Shown piece by piece: positions 1 to 6,908 of a stretch of 6,909 nt of DNA (position 1 is the first letter of the stretch; each line of letters begins with the position of its first letter). The notes below the pieces were generated by a model, which saw only the letters and a program-made list of their open reading frames with translations, did no database searches and had not been told where the DNA came from. This DNA comes from Pseudomonadota bacterium (GTDB lineage: Bacteria > Desulfobacterota > DSM-4660 > Desulfatiglandales > B25-G16), in contig JADFWK010000173.1 in NCBI GenBank assembly GCA_015223015.1, positions 1 to 6,909 of the forward strand. The letters run 5' to 3'. Made by a program: the position numbers and the translations under genes.

Positions 1-894
1 ATCGGCAATTACGGTGTCCCTGGAGAAAAAAAGGAAAATAACCTATTCACCTATTTCGAATCGGACAGAATTCATGTTGAAGGTTTAATCGTCGCTGATT
101 ACTCTGCAGACTACTCCCATTGGAATGCAGAGAAATCTCTGTCTGAATGGATGAAACAACATCACGTCACCGGGGTAAGTGGAGTCGACACAAGGGCACT
201 GACAAAAAAGCTGAGAGAAAAAGGGACTATGTTGGGGAAGATTGTCTGTGACAATAAAAATGATGTTTTGCTTCAAGACCCCAACAAAAGGAACCTGGTC
301 TCTGAGGTGAGCTTCAAAGAACCTTTTGTATATGAAAAAGGCAGCACAAAGGTCGTGCTGGTTGATTGTGGCGTGAAAAATAGCATCATAAGGGCCTTTT
401 TGGAAAGAAACCTCACCGTTATCCGGGTTCCATGGAACTACGACTTTTCAAAAGAAAAAGCAGACGGCATCGTCATTTCCAATGGGCCCGGTGATCCCAA
501 ACAATGCCTTACAATCATAGAGAATCTCAAGAGAGTGCTCTCCGGAAATATTCCAATCCTTGGAATTTGCCTGGGCTCTCAGCTCTTAGGTCTTGCTGCC
601 GGGGCTGACACATACAAATTGAAATTCGGGCACAGAGGTCAGAATCAACCCTGTGAGGAAATCGGGACCAGGCGGTGCTATATTACATCCCAAAACCATG
701 GGTATGCCGTGGATTCTGCTACCTTGCCTCAGGACTGGCGGGAGTGGTTTTGCAATACCAATGACCAGACAAATGAAGGTATCATACATATTTCAAAACC
801 CTTTTTTGGAACACAGTTTCATCCTGAGGCATCTCCGGGTCCGGATGACACTGAATTTTTATTTGATATGTTTCTAAGGGCCATAAGCAAATGA
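1..894 (+). CDS. carA: Carbamoyl-phosphate synthase small (glutaminase) subunit, 5'-truncated by window
   Basis: This subunit hydrolyses glutamine and passes ammonia to CarB in the cytoplasm. The frame is open from base 1 without a start, and 297 residues are visible. The first residues (IGNYGVP) match a motif roughly 55 residues into typical CarA proteins of about 360-380 residues, so only the N-terminus is missing. The N-terminal CarA domain is seen in SHWNAEKSLSEW and GVDTRALTKKLREKG. The class I glutamine amidotransferase domain follows: oxyanion region SNGPGDP, nucleophile Cys in GICLGSQ (codon 568-570), SQNHGYAVD, and the His and Glu of FHPEASPGP (codons 820-822 and 826-828). The triad is intact, so glutamine should be a substrate, unlike CPS1, where the Cys is lost. 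The residue after GICLG is Ser, where E. coli has His. The SHWNA and HRGQNQPC segments resemble eukaryotic and Bacteroidota proteins. It overlaps carB by ATGA, implying coupled translation. Confidence 0.97.
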   Translation: MGNYGVPGEKKENNLFTYFESDRIHVEGLIVADYSADYSHWNAEKSLSEWMKQHHVTGVSGVDTRALTKKLREKGTMLGKIVCDNKNDVLLQDPNKRNLVSEVSFKEPFVYEKGSTKVVLVDCGVKNSIIRAFLERNLTVIRVPWNYDFSKEKADGIVISNGPGDPKQCLTIIENLKRVLSGNIPILGICLGSQLLGLAAGADTYKLKFGHRGQNQPCEEIGTRRCYITSQNHGYAVDSATLPQDWREWFCNTNDQTNEGIIHISKPFFGTQFHPEASPGPDDTEFLFDMFLRAISK

Positions 895-3800
895 GGGTAA
901 AACGCTTTAACATCAAAAAGGTTTTGGTTCTAGGATCGGGGGCAATCCAGATCGGGCAAGCGGGCGAGTTTGATTACTCTGGCAGTCAGGCGATCAAGGC
1001 ACTGAAAGAAGAGGGAATTGAAACCGTTTTAATCAACCCTAACATCGCTACAATTCAAACCTCTGATCATTTGGCCGACAAAGTATACTTTTTGCCTTTA
1101 GATATCTATTTTGTTGAAAAGATCATCGCAAAGGAAAAACCTGATGGCATATTGCTTGGGTTTGGCGGGCAAACCGCATTGAATGTGGGCGTGGAACTAA
1201 GCGAAAAGGGTATTTTACAAGAGCAGGACATCAAGATCCTGGGCACCCCGATTTCAGCTATACAGAAGACAGAAGATAGGGATCTGTTTGTAAAAGAACT
1301 AGAAGAGATGCACCTTAAAGCCCCGGTGAGTCAAGCCGTCAATGGAATCGAGGAAGCAGTCAGGGCGGCTGACCGGATCACCTATCCGGTAATGTGCAGA
1401 GTTGCTTATGCCTTGGGCGGTTTGGGGTCTGGCGTCGTCCATAATCAAGCCGAGTTGATCGCACTTGCCAAAAAGGCTTTTGCTTTCACAAAACAAATAT
1501 TAGTAGAAGAATATTTAGAAGGCTGGAAAGAACTGGAATATGAGATCGTAAGGGATAGCTACAACAATTGCATCGTCGTTTGCTCTATGGAGAATGCCGA
1601 CCCCATGGGCATTCATACGGGTGAAAGTATCGTAGTCGCTCCCGTCCAAACCCTAAAAGCCTCGGAGAATTTCAAACTAAGGTCGATTGCCATAAAGGTC
1701 GCAAGACATCTTGGCATCATCGGCGAATGCAATATCCAGTTCGCTCTCGACCCCCACTCAGAGGACTATAGAATAATCGAGTTGAATGCCCGGTTAAGCC
1801 GCAGTTCTGCCCTGGCCTCCAAGGCAACCGGATATCCACTGGCATTTATCGCAACTAAGCTGATCTTAGGTTATGGTCTGACCGAGATAGACAACATGAT
1901 TACTAAGGAAACATCAGCCTGTTTTGAGCCGGCCTTAGATTATGTGGTGGTTAAATATCCACGATGGGACCTGCAAAAATTCCCTAACGTCAGTCTTCAT
2001 ATCGGCTCTGAAATGAAATCGGTCGGTGAGGTAATGGCGATTGCCAGGACCTTTGAAGAGGCTATTCAAAAATCGATACGAATGCTGGATATCGGAATGA
2101 ACGGTCTGGTTTGCAATAGTCTAACATTCGACGACCTGGAAAAAGAGCTCATGGAGCCCACCGACAAACGGATGTTCGCAATCGGCGAGGCGATCAAACA
2201 CGGGTATTCGATAGACCGGATATACCGGCTTTCCAGGGTTGATCCCTGGTTTTTATATAAAATAAAGAACATAGTAGAGATCGAAAAAGAGTTAGCCCGG
2301 TACACATTAGAAAACCTGCCAGCCTCACTTCTGAAAGAGGCCAAAGAAAAAGGATTCTCGGATCTTCAACTCGCAAAGATCACCAAGAGCACAGAGCAAA
2401 CGGTTAGAGAAACCAGAAAAAGCCAAGGCATTATCCCCTTTGTAAAACAGATAGATACATTGGCGGCGGAATACCCTGCCAAAACAAACTACCTGTATCT
2501 AACATATAACGGCACCGAAGATGATCTGGCGTTTAATGAAGAAAGGCAGGTTATTGTTCTGGGTGGCGGGGCTTATCGGATCGGCTCCTCCGTGGAATTT
2601 GATTGGTGCTGTGTAAATGCCGTGATGACTTTGAAAGAATTATCTTACCGCACAATAATGCTCAACAACAATCCCGAAACAGTCAGTACGGATTATGATA
2701 CCTGTGACAAATTGTACTTTGACGAGCTGACCCTTGAGAGGGTTCTGGACATCTGCGAAAAGGAAAATCCTTTAGGGGTTATCGTTTCAATGGGTGGCCA
2801 AATTCCTAATAACCTTGCCTTACCCTTACATAATGCGGGTGTTCAAATACTGGGGACATCCCCACTTGATATTGACCGGGCAGAGAGCAGGCATAAATTC
2901 TCCCAATTGTTGGACACCCTGGAAATTGATCAGCCCGAGTGGAAAGAATTGACCACCACTGCAGAAGCCGAAGCATTTGCGAGTAGGGTCGAATACCCCG
3001 TTTTAGTCAGGCCCAGCTATGTATTAAGTGGCGCAGCCATGAGCATCGCCTTAAGTAAAGGGGAATTAAAAGACTATCTGAAAATTGCTTCCAAGGTGAA
3101 CGAAGAGCATCCTGTTGTCATCAGCAAATTCATAACCGGGGCAAAAGAGATAGAAATCGACGCGGTGGCCAAGGAGGGGGAGCTTTATTGTTACGCCATT
3201 TCCGAACATATCGAAAATGCCGGCGTTCATTCGGGGGACGCAACCATGGTCCTGCCACCTCAAAGGACGTACCTGGAAACGATGAGGAAAATCAAAATGA
3301 TTTCAAGAAAAATTGCAAAATCCTTAAACATAACCGGGCCGTTCAACATGCAATTCATCGCAAAAGATAACGATGTTCAGGTGATCGAGTGCAACTTAAG
3401 ATCCTCCAGAAGTTTTCCGTTTGCATCTAAAGTCTTCAAAATCAATTTTATTGATCTGGCAACCAGAATGATTATGGGTGAAAATGTTTCGCCCATTGAC
3501 CGGTCTGCCTTTGATCTGGATTATGTCGGGGTCAAGGCGCCGCAATTCTCCTTTACCCGGTTAAAAGGTTCTGACCCGACACTGGGTGTTGACATGGTCT
3601 CTACGGGTGAGGTTGCGTGTTTGGGCGATGATTTTAATGAGGCCTTTTTAAAAAGCCTTATCTCAGTGGGGTTTAGGTTGCCAAAAAAAACGATTCTCTT
3701 GTCAACCGGCCCAGTAGATAGCAAGGCCGATTTTCTGGATAGCACACGAATATTAGAAAAGATGGGTTTTGAATTTTATGCCACAAAGGGAACGGCTGAG

Positions 3801-4088
3801 TTTATGGCAGCCAATGGCATTGAAGCAGAGGTCTTAAATTGGCCTCTGGAAAATAAGGAGCCCAATGCCCTTAGCTATATATCAGATGGAAAAATAGACC
3901 TGGTAATCAATATCCCCAAGGATATTGAAAAAGAAGAACTCGATAATGATTACCTCATCCGGCGAAAGGCCGTTGACCTGAATATCCCCTTAATCACCAA
4001 CCTGCAACTTGCCAAAAGATTTGTAGAAGCCATTCATAAAACCTCACTTGAGGCTTTGAAAATCAAAAGCTGGCGTGAATATGTTTGA
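891..4088 (+). CDS. carB: Carbamoyl-phosphate synthase large (synthetase) subunit
   Basis: CarB makes carbamoyl phosphate from bicarbonate, ammonia supplied by CarA and two ATP, feeding pyrimidine and arginine synthesis. At 1065 residues it is full length (family about 1,050-1,080). Its two homologous halves are visible. The first has VLGSGAIQIGQAGEFDYSG (residues 14-31), the ATP-grasp with R130 and R170, ALGGLGSG (174-181) and ELNARLSRSSALASKATGYP (297-316). A linker/oligomerisation domain spans about 410-545. The second half has GGGAYRIGSSVEFDW (558-572), R667, R707, SYVLSGAAM (709-717) and HIENAGVHSGD (773-783), ending in an MGS-like regulatory domain from about 932. Wording such as SYVLSGAAM, RSFPFASK and FDYSGSQAIKALKEE is that of CAD/CPS1, not of E. 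coli CarB (which has SYVLGGRAM). The start is fixed by the ATGA overlap with carA, with a weak AAGGG at 876-880. The regulatory domain keeps CPS1-like effector residues T965, T968, W984 and N1007. Confidence 0.98.
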   Translation: MRVKRFNIKKVLVLGSGAIQIGQAGEFDYSGSQAIKALKEEGIETVLINPNIATIQTSDHLADKVYFLPLDIYFVEKIIAKEKPDGILLGFGGQTALNVGVELSEKGILQEQDIKILGTPISAIQKTEDRDLFVKELEEMHLKAPVSQAVNGIEEAVRAADRITYPVMCRVAYALGGLGSGVVHNQAELIALAKKAFAFTKQILVEEYLEGWKELEYEIVRDSYNNCIVVCSMENADPMGIHTGESIVVAPVQTLKASENFKLRSIAIKVARHLGIIGECNIQFALDPHSEDYRIIELNARLSRSSALASKATGYPLAFIATKLILGYGLTEIDNMITKETSACFEPALDYVVVKYPRWDLQKFPNVSLHIGSEMKSVGEVMAIARTFEEAIQKSIRMLDIGMNGLVCNSLTFDDLEKELMEPTDKRMFAIGEAIKHGYSIDRIYRLSRVDPWFLYKIKNIVEIEKELARYTLENLPASLLKEAKEKGFSDLQLAKITKSTEQTVRETRKSQGIIPFVKQIDTLAAEYPAKTNYLYLTYNGTEDDLAFNEERQVIVLGGGAYRIGSSVEFDWCCVNAVMTLKELSYRTIMLNNNPETVSTDYDTCDKLYFDELTLERVLDICEKENPLGVIVSMGGQIPNNLALPLHNAGVQILGTSPLDIDRAESRHKFSQLLDTLEIDQPEWKELTTTAEAEAFASRVEYPVLVRPSYVLSGAAMSIALSKGELKDYLKIASKVNEEHPVVISKFITGAKEIEIDAVAKEGELYCYAISEHIENAGVHSGDATMVLPPQRTYLETMRKIKMISRKIAKSLNITGPFNMQFIAKDNDVQVIECNLRSSRSFPFASKVFKINFIDLATRMIMGENVSPIDRSAFDLDYVGVKAPQFSFTRLKGSDPTLGVDMVSTGEVACLGDDFNEAFLKSLISVGFRLPKKTILLSTGPVDSKADFLDSTRILEKMGFEFYATKGTAEFMAANGIEAEVLNWPLENKEPNALSYISDGKIDLVINIPKDIEKEELDNDYLIRRKAVDLNIPLITNLQLAKRFVEAIHKTSLEALKIKSWREYV

Positions 4089-4104
4089 AGGCTCAAGCCT
4101 TGAG
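4088..4104 (+). other. Overlapping short palindromes at the carB stop codon
   Basis: Two perfect inverted repeats interlock here: AAGGCT/AGCCTT around CA (4088-4101) and CTCAAG/CTTGAG around a single C (4092-4104). Only one hairpin can form at a time. No T-run follows, so it does not meet the usual pattern of an intrinsic terminator. It could be a weak 3' structure of the carAB message or a binding site, or chance. The rest of the 207-base gap up to 4295 shows no gene I can support and no recognised element. Confidence 0.25.
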
Positions 4105-4295
4105 GCAAAGGGCCACCGTTTATAAAGGCAGTCCGCACCTCTCGGTTCATATCTTCCGGGCCTTTCCGCCAAAAGCGATGTCCAGTTCTATCATTCTGTA
4201 TCAGAGGTATTCCGCTTAACGTCCAGGGGCTTAGCCGTGTCCTTCTCCTTCTCAACCCTGCAGTCATAAAAGATGAATACCCGGGGGAGCAGAAT

Positions 4296-5012
4296 ATGCT
4301 TGAATGGAAGCCGGATTCAAGTGGATTTCTTTGTTATTATCGTATATTTAATGGACTTTCGGGAGATGATTTTCAGAAATTCCCAAGATATGTTTCTTTT
4401 GACATCTCTAACGGGGCAGTCTATATCACTGAATTATCCGATTCAGATATAGGGAAAGCAGGGGACCTCTGTTATTTTGCCACATCGGATAATGTGCTAA
4501 GTCTTGCCTATCTGGAGTTATTTAATGGACAAACAGGTACATTGACAGGTGACAGGTCTTTAGATGTTCCACTAATAGCGGAGGTAATGTTTGGGCGCGA
4601 TGAAAATGGGGATATGTATTTTGCTGATCTAGATGGAAGTAATTTCGGACGGAGCTTTTTTTCAGAAAGAAACTGCAAAACTGATTTCTCACAAAAAATC
4701 AGCCGGTTAATTTACAGTTACCTGGAAAGGATCTATATGAAAAACAAAATAGAACTTTTGGAAAAAGTCTTGAAAAAATATAGGCCCGACCTTGACGAGC
4801 AAAAAAGGGCTTTGATCTCTAGAGAATCAACTAAGATTGAGTCATCCGGAAGAATTATCTATGACGCATTAAAACAAATGAATGAAGAGGAAAAAGTCTT
4901 ATATTTGGGTTCGTTAAGTGAGGCTGAACATATGAGGCAGCATTTGTCCTATATGGCCACTTACCCAAAGCTTGTCTCCCCAGTTCATGAAAGAAGGGCT
5001 AAAAGGCCATGA
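4296..5012 (+). CDS. Hypothetical protein, 238 residues, unrecognised
   Basis: I do not recognise this protein and assign no function. The ATG is the first possible start in an open frame and has a strong Shine-Dalgarno (GGGGGAG, 4283-4289) six bases upstream, which supports a real gene. Residues 1-125 alternate hydrophobic and polar residues with many Gly, Asp, Tyr and Phe, suggesting beta structure. A short pattern recurs there: IFNGLSGD (17-24) and LFNGQTGTLTGD (75-86). Residues about 130-220 are rich in Lys, Glu and Leu and look helical (for example IELLEKVLKKY at 152-162), possibly coiled coil. The tail HERRAKRP is basic. There is no signal peptide or transmembrane stretch, so a cytoplasmic protein is likely. 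It lies 207 bases after carB and 389 before the UxaA-type pair, on the same strand as both, so it may be a monocistronic accessory gene. No terminator hairpin is evident after its stop. Confidence 0.7.
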   Translation: MLEWKPDSSGFLCYYRIFNGLSGDDFQKFPRYVSFDISNGAVYITELSDSDIGKAGDLCYFATSDNVLSLAYLELFNGQTGTLTGDRSLDVPLIAEVMFGRDENGDMYFADLDGSNFGRSFFSERNCKTDFSQKISRLIYSYLERIYMKNKIELLEKVLKKYRPDLDEQKRALISRESTKIESSGRIIYDALKQMNEEEKVLYLGSLSEAEHMRQHLSYMATYPKLVSPVHERRAKRP

Positions 5013-5216
5013 CGTGAAGAAATGACTCAAGTTTTGCAAATAAAGATTTAGTTCTTGATTGCATTAACATATTAAGAATACGTTGGGTGTGACATCCTAC
5101 GCACAAACTCTTCATGCCAAGGAAGAGCCCCGCAATCCAAACCGCCCCCCAAGTAGCAGCGCTTGCTAATAGCGTCTGAATGGAATAGATTCAAAAATTT
5201 TTGCCAAAAAATCTTA

Positions 5217-5244
5217 TTGACAAATGGAAAAATAGGTAAATAAT
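5217..5244 (+). promoter_or_regulatory. Putative sigma70-type promoter for the UxaA-type operon
   Basis: A perfect -35 box TTGACA (5217-5222) is followed by a 16-base spacer and AATAAT (5239-5244), five of six matches to TATAAT. Transcription would start near 5251 and give a leader of about 150 bases before the ATG at 5402. Its position fits the small-subunit gene, which has no closer upstream gene to share a transcript with. It was found by eye, and no transcription data are available. Confidence 0.5.
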
Positions 5245-5279
5245 AGTCAACAGTAAACAGTTTTCTCATCATTTCCCCG

Positions 5280-5367
5280 GGATTATAAGGATATGAGGAC
5301 TGAAATCCAATGGTGAAATTGAAAGCCACCGCAGGGGGGAATGCCCCTAATTTTGAACAATTTCATC
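5280..5367 (+). promoter_or_regulatory. Structured 5' leader with nested hairpins, possible attenuator
   Basis: Three inverted repeats lie between the promoter and the Shine-Dalgarno. GGATT (5280-5284) can pair with AATCC (5304-5308). GGTGAAATTG (5312-5321) can pair with CAATTTCATC (5358-5367) over ten pairs, one of them G-U. Inside that, AGGGG (5333-5337) can pair with CCCCT (5344-5348) across a six-base loop. The inner GC stem is followed by AATTTTG, a short, imperfect U-tract, so it could act as a weak terminator that competes with the outer stem. It does not match a riboswitch class I can identify, and function is inferred from layout alone. Confidence 0.4.
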
Positions 5368-5390
5368 TTGTGATTAGAATACTTAATTGA

Positions 5391-5396
5391 GGAGGT
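5391..5396 (+). promoter_or_regulatory. Shine-Dalgarno that sets the SAF-subunit start
   Basis: GGAGGT lies five bases before the ATG at 5402. This picks the ATG over the in-frame TTG at 5387, which sits upstream of the ribosome binding site and would translate through it. Confidence 0.85.
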
Positions 5397-5401
5397 CGGG
5401 A

Positions 5402-5695
5402 ATGGATATTCAGAAGGCGATCATGATGGATGAGAAAGACAATGTGGCCACACTCTTAGCCGACGTTGATACAAATAACGTGGTCCAAGTCATGGTCGGA
5501 GGGAGGTTGATGGAAGCCCGAATGCAGGGAAAAATTCAGTTCGGTCATAAATTTGCAATGAGGAAAATAAATAAAGGTGAAAATGTGATCAAATATGGTG
5601 AAGCTATCGGCCAGGCAACCCAAGATATCGAAGAAGGGCAGCACGTTCATGTACATAATGTTGAAAGTTTGAGGGCGCAGGGAGATCTTCTCTAA
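5402..5695 (+). CDS. UxaA-family hydrolase, small SAF-domain subunit
   Basis: A 97-residue protein that is almost entirely one SAF domain, matching the N-terminal domain of altronate/galactarate dehydratases and the SuyA subunit of sulfolactate sulfo-lyase. Diagnostic segments are FGHKFAMRKINKGENVIKYG (residues 47-66), IGQATQDIEEG (69-79) and the His-rich HVHVHNVES (81-89). In one-chain UxaA/GarD enzymes this domain is fused to the catalytic part, whereas here it is a separate gene 46 bases before the large subunit, as in split UxaA-type and SuyAB enzymes. It probably associates with the large subunit to help form the active site of a lyase that removes water or sulfite from a 2-hydroxy acid. 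The ATG is chosen for its Shine-Dalgarno. It is cytoplasmic, with no signal peptide. The family is certain but the substrate is not. Confidence 0.92.
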   Translation: MDIQKAIMMDEKDNVATLLADVDTNNVVQVMVGGRLMEARMQGKIQFGHKFAMRKINKGENVIKYGEAIGQATQDIEEGQHVHVHNVESLRAQGDLL

Positions 5696-5741
5696 GGGGT
5701 TCATGCCTGCACAGATCAATAAATTCACATAAAGGAGAGAC

Positions 5742-6908
5742 ATGGAGATGAAGATATCAGGTTATTTAAGACCGGATGAATCTATTGGGTTTAGAAATCA
5801 TGTAGCTGTTCTTACCTCGGTGGGCTGTGCCAACGATCTGGCCCTCAAGCTAGGGCGAATGTATCCTAACATACTGCTTCTCACCCATCGGCAGGGATGC
5901 AGTCAACTGGGCGCCGACAATGACCAAACCTTTCGCACCCTAGCAGGCCTGGGAAAAAATCCCAACATCGCCGGTGTGCTGGTCGTCGGGCTGGGATGCG
6001 AAACAATCCCCGCTGAACACCTAGCAAATGAGATCTCCAAGACTAAGAAGATGGTGGAATACCTGAATTTCCTCGATGATGAAGGTCTAATGGCAGCCAT
6101 TCCTAAGGGAGCAAGAATTTTAGAAGGGATGCTGCATGAAGCCTCTCAAATGACAAGAGTTCCCTGCAGCATAGAACAGCTGACTCTTGGTCTTAAATGT
6201 GGCCTTTCGGATACAACCTCCGGCATCACATCCAACCCTGCCACCGGAGTCGCGGCTGACATGGTCATCGAATCCGGAGGAAGGGTTATTTTCAGCGAAA
6301 CTCCCGAACTCATCGGAGCGGAACGTATTGTGGGTGAAAGGGCGGCGAGTCGCGAGGTCGAGGAGAAGCTCTATCGCATGGTCAAGGAATTCAAGGAAAG
6401 GGCGAAGGCCTCAGACATGGACCTGCAAGAGGCCAACGTTGCCCCAGGTAATATCGCCGGGGGGATTACCACTATTGAGGAAAAATCCCTGGGCTCTATC
6501 ATGAAGGGTGGTAGCAAGACACTGCAAGGGGTGCTCCAATATGGGGAAATCCCCAAAGGGAAAGGCTTGTTCTTTATGGACGGTCCGGGCCGTACTCCAG
6601 AGGCCGTAACCGGACTCAATGCAGCCGGGGCTCAAATCATCATCTTTCCTACTGGAGGAGGATCTCCGGGAGGATCTCTCATCTCTCCCGTCATCAAGGT
6701 TACGGGAAATCCACAAACAGCTCAGCGCCTTAGAGACCATATCGATGTTGATGTCAGTTCCATCATCAGGGGTGAAGAAGTGTTGGAAAAAGCAGGGGAA
6801 AGAATCTTCCAAAGACTAGTGAAGGTGGCCAACGGAGAGCTGACAAAATCAGAGACGCTTGGATATGGTTCTATCGCCGTCTGGAACATAGGCCTTTTAT
6901 GTGGGTAA
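5742..6908 (+). CDS. UxaA-family hydrolase, large catalytic subunit
   Basis: A 388-residue protein of the D-galactarate dehydratase/altronate hydrolase C-terminal family, of usual length for split large subunits (about 390, as in SuyB). Family motifs in order are GYLRPDESIGFRNH (7-20), VGCANDLA (27-34), THRQGCSQLGAD (48-59), VVGLGCE (81-87), CGLSDTTSGITSNPATG (153-169), SETPELIGAE (185-194), APGNIAGGITTIEEKSLG (234-251), LFFMDGPGRTPEAVTG (276-291) and ISPVIKVTGNP (314-324). It should be a metal-dependent lyase acting on a sugar acid or sulfolactate with the SAF subunit encoded just upstream. Departures from classical altronate dehydratase are CGLSD for CGGSD and TGGGSP (304-309) for TGRGTP. 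The start could be 5742 or the in-frame ATG at 5748, since AAAGGAG (5731-5737) serves either. The stop TAA is at 6906-6908, so the gene is complete at the window edge. Confidence 0.92.
   Translation: MEMKISGYLRPDESIGFRNHVAVLTSVGCANDLALKLGRMYPNILLLTHRQGCSQLGADNDQTFRTLAGLGKNPNIAGVLVVGLGCETIPAEHLANEISKTKKMVEYLNFLDDEGLMAAIPKGARILEGMLHEASQMTRVPCSIEQLTLGLKCGLSDTTSGITSNPATGVAADMVIESGGRVIFSETPELIGAERIVGERAASREVEEKLYRMVKEFKERAKASDMDLQEANVAPGNIAGGITTIEEKSLGSIMKGGSKTLQGVLQYGEIPKGKGLFFMDGPGRTPEAVTGLNAAGAQIIIFPTGGGSPGGSLISPVIKVTGNPQTAQRLRDHIDVDVSSIIRGEEVLEKAGERIFQRLVKVANGELTKSETLGYGSIAVWNIGLLCG

Larger units (their letters stand above)
5013..5401 (+). other. Non-coding region: promoter and leader of the UxaA-type operon
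   Basis: This 389-base gap has no + strand gene. Its second half holds a sigma70-like promoter and an RNA leader with nested inverted repeats, listed separately. The first 200 bases are AT-rich with scattered short repeats and nothing I can name. A minus-strand open frame (GTG at 5329 to a stop at 5072, 85 codons) crosses it, but has no ribosome binding site and overlaps the promoter, so it is not called as a gene. Confidence 0.6.

Noticed and set aside
4100..4126. TTGAGG...TATAAA as a promoter for the hypothetical gene
   Set aside because: The spacer is only 15 bases and the -35 match is four of six, too weak to call.
4034..4267. Minus-strand 77-codon frame over the carB 3' end and gap
   Set aside because: It overlaps carB coding sequence and lacks recognisable protein features, so it is a shadow frame.
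4544..4557. Tandem GACAGGT x2 inside the hypothetical gene
   Set aside because: Only two copies of a seven-base unit, which is too few to suggest a phase-variable repeat.
5072..5329. Minus-strand 85-codon frame starting at GTG
   Set aside because: It has no ribosome binding site upstream on the minus strand, overlaps the operon promoter and leader, and resembles no family I know. A decayed gene cannot be excluded.
5333..5354. GC hairpin as a full intrinsic terminator of the upstream gene
   Set aside because: The stem has only five pairs and the following tract AATTTTG is short and interrupted. It also lies over 300 bases past the upstream stop, so it is better described as part of the leader.
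5387..5401. TTG at 5387 as an earlier start for the SAF subunit
   Set aside because: It lies upstream of the GGAGGT Shine-Dalgarno, so translation would run through the ribosome binding site. The ATG at 5402 has ideal spacing.
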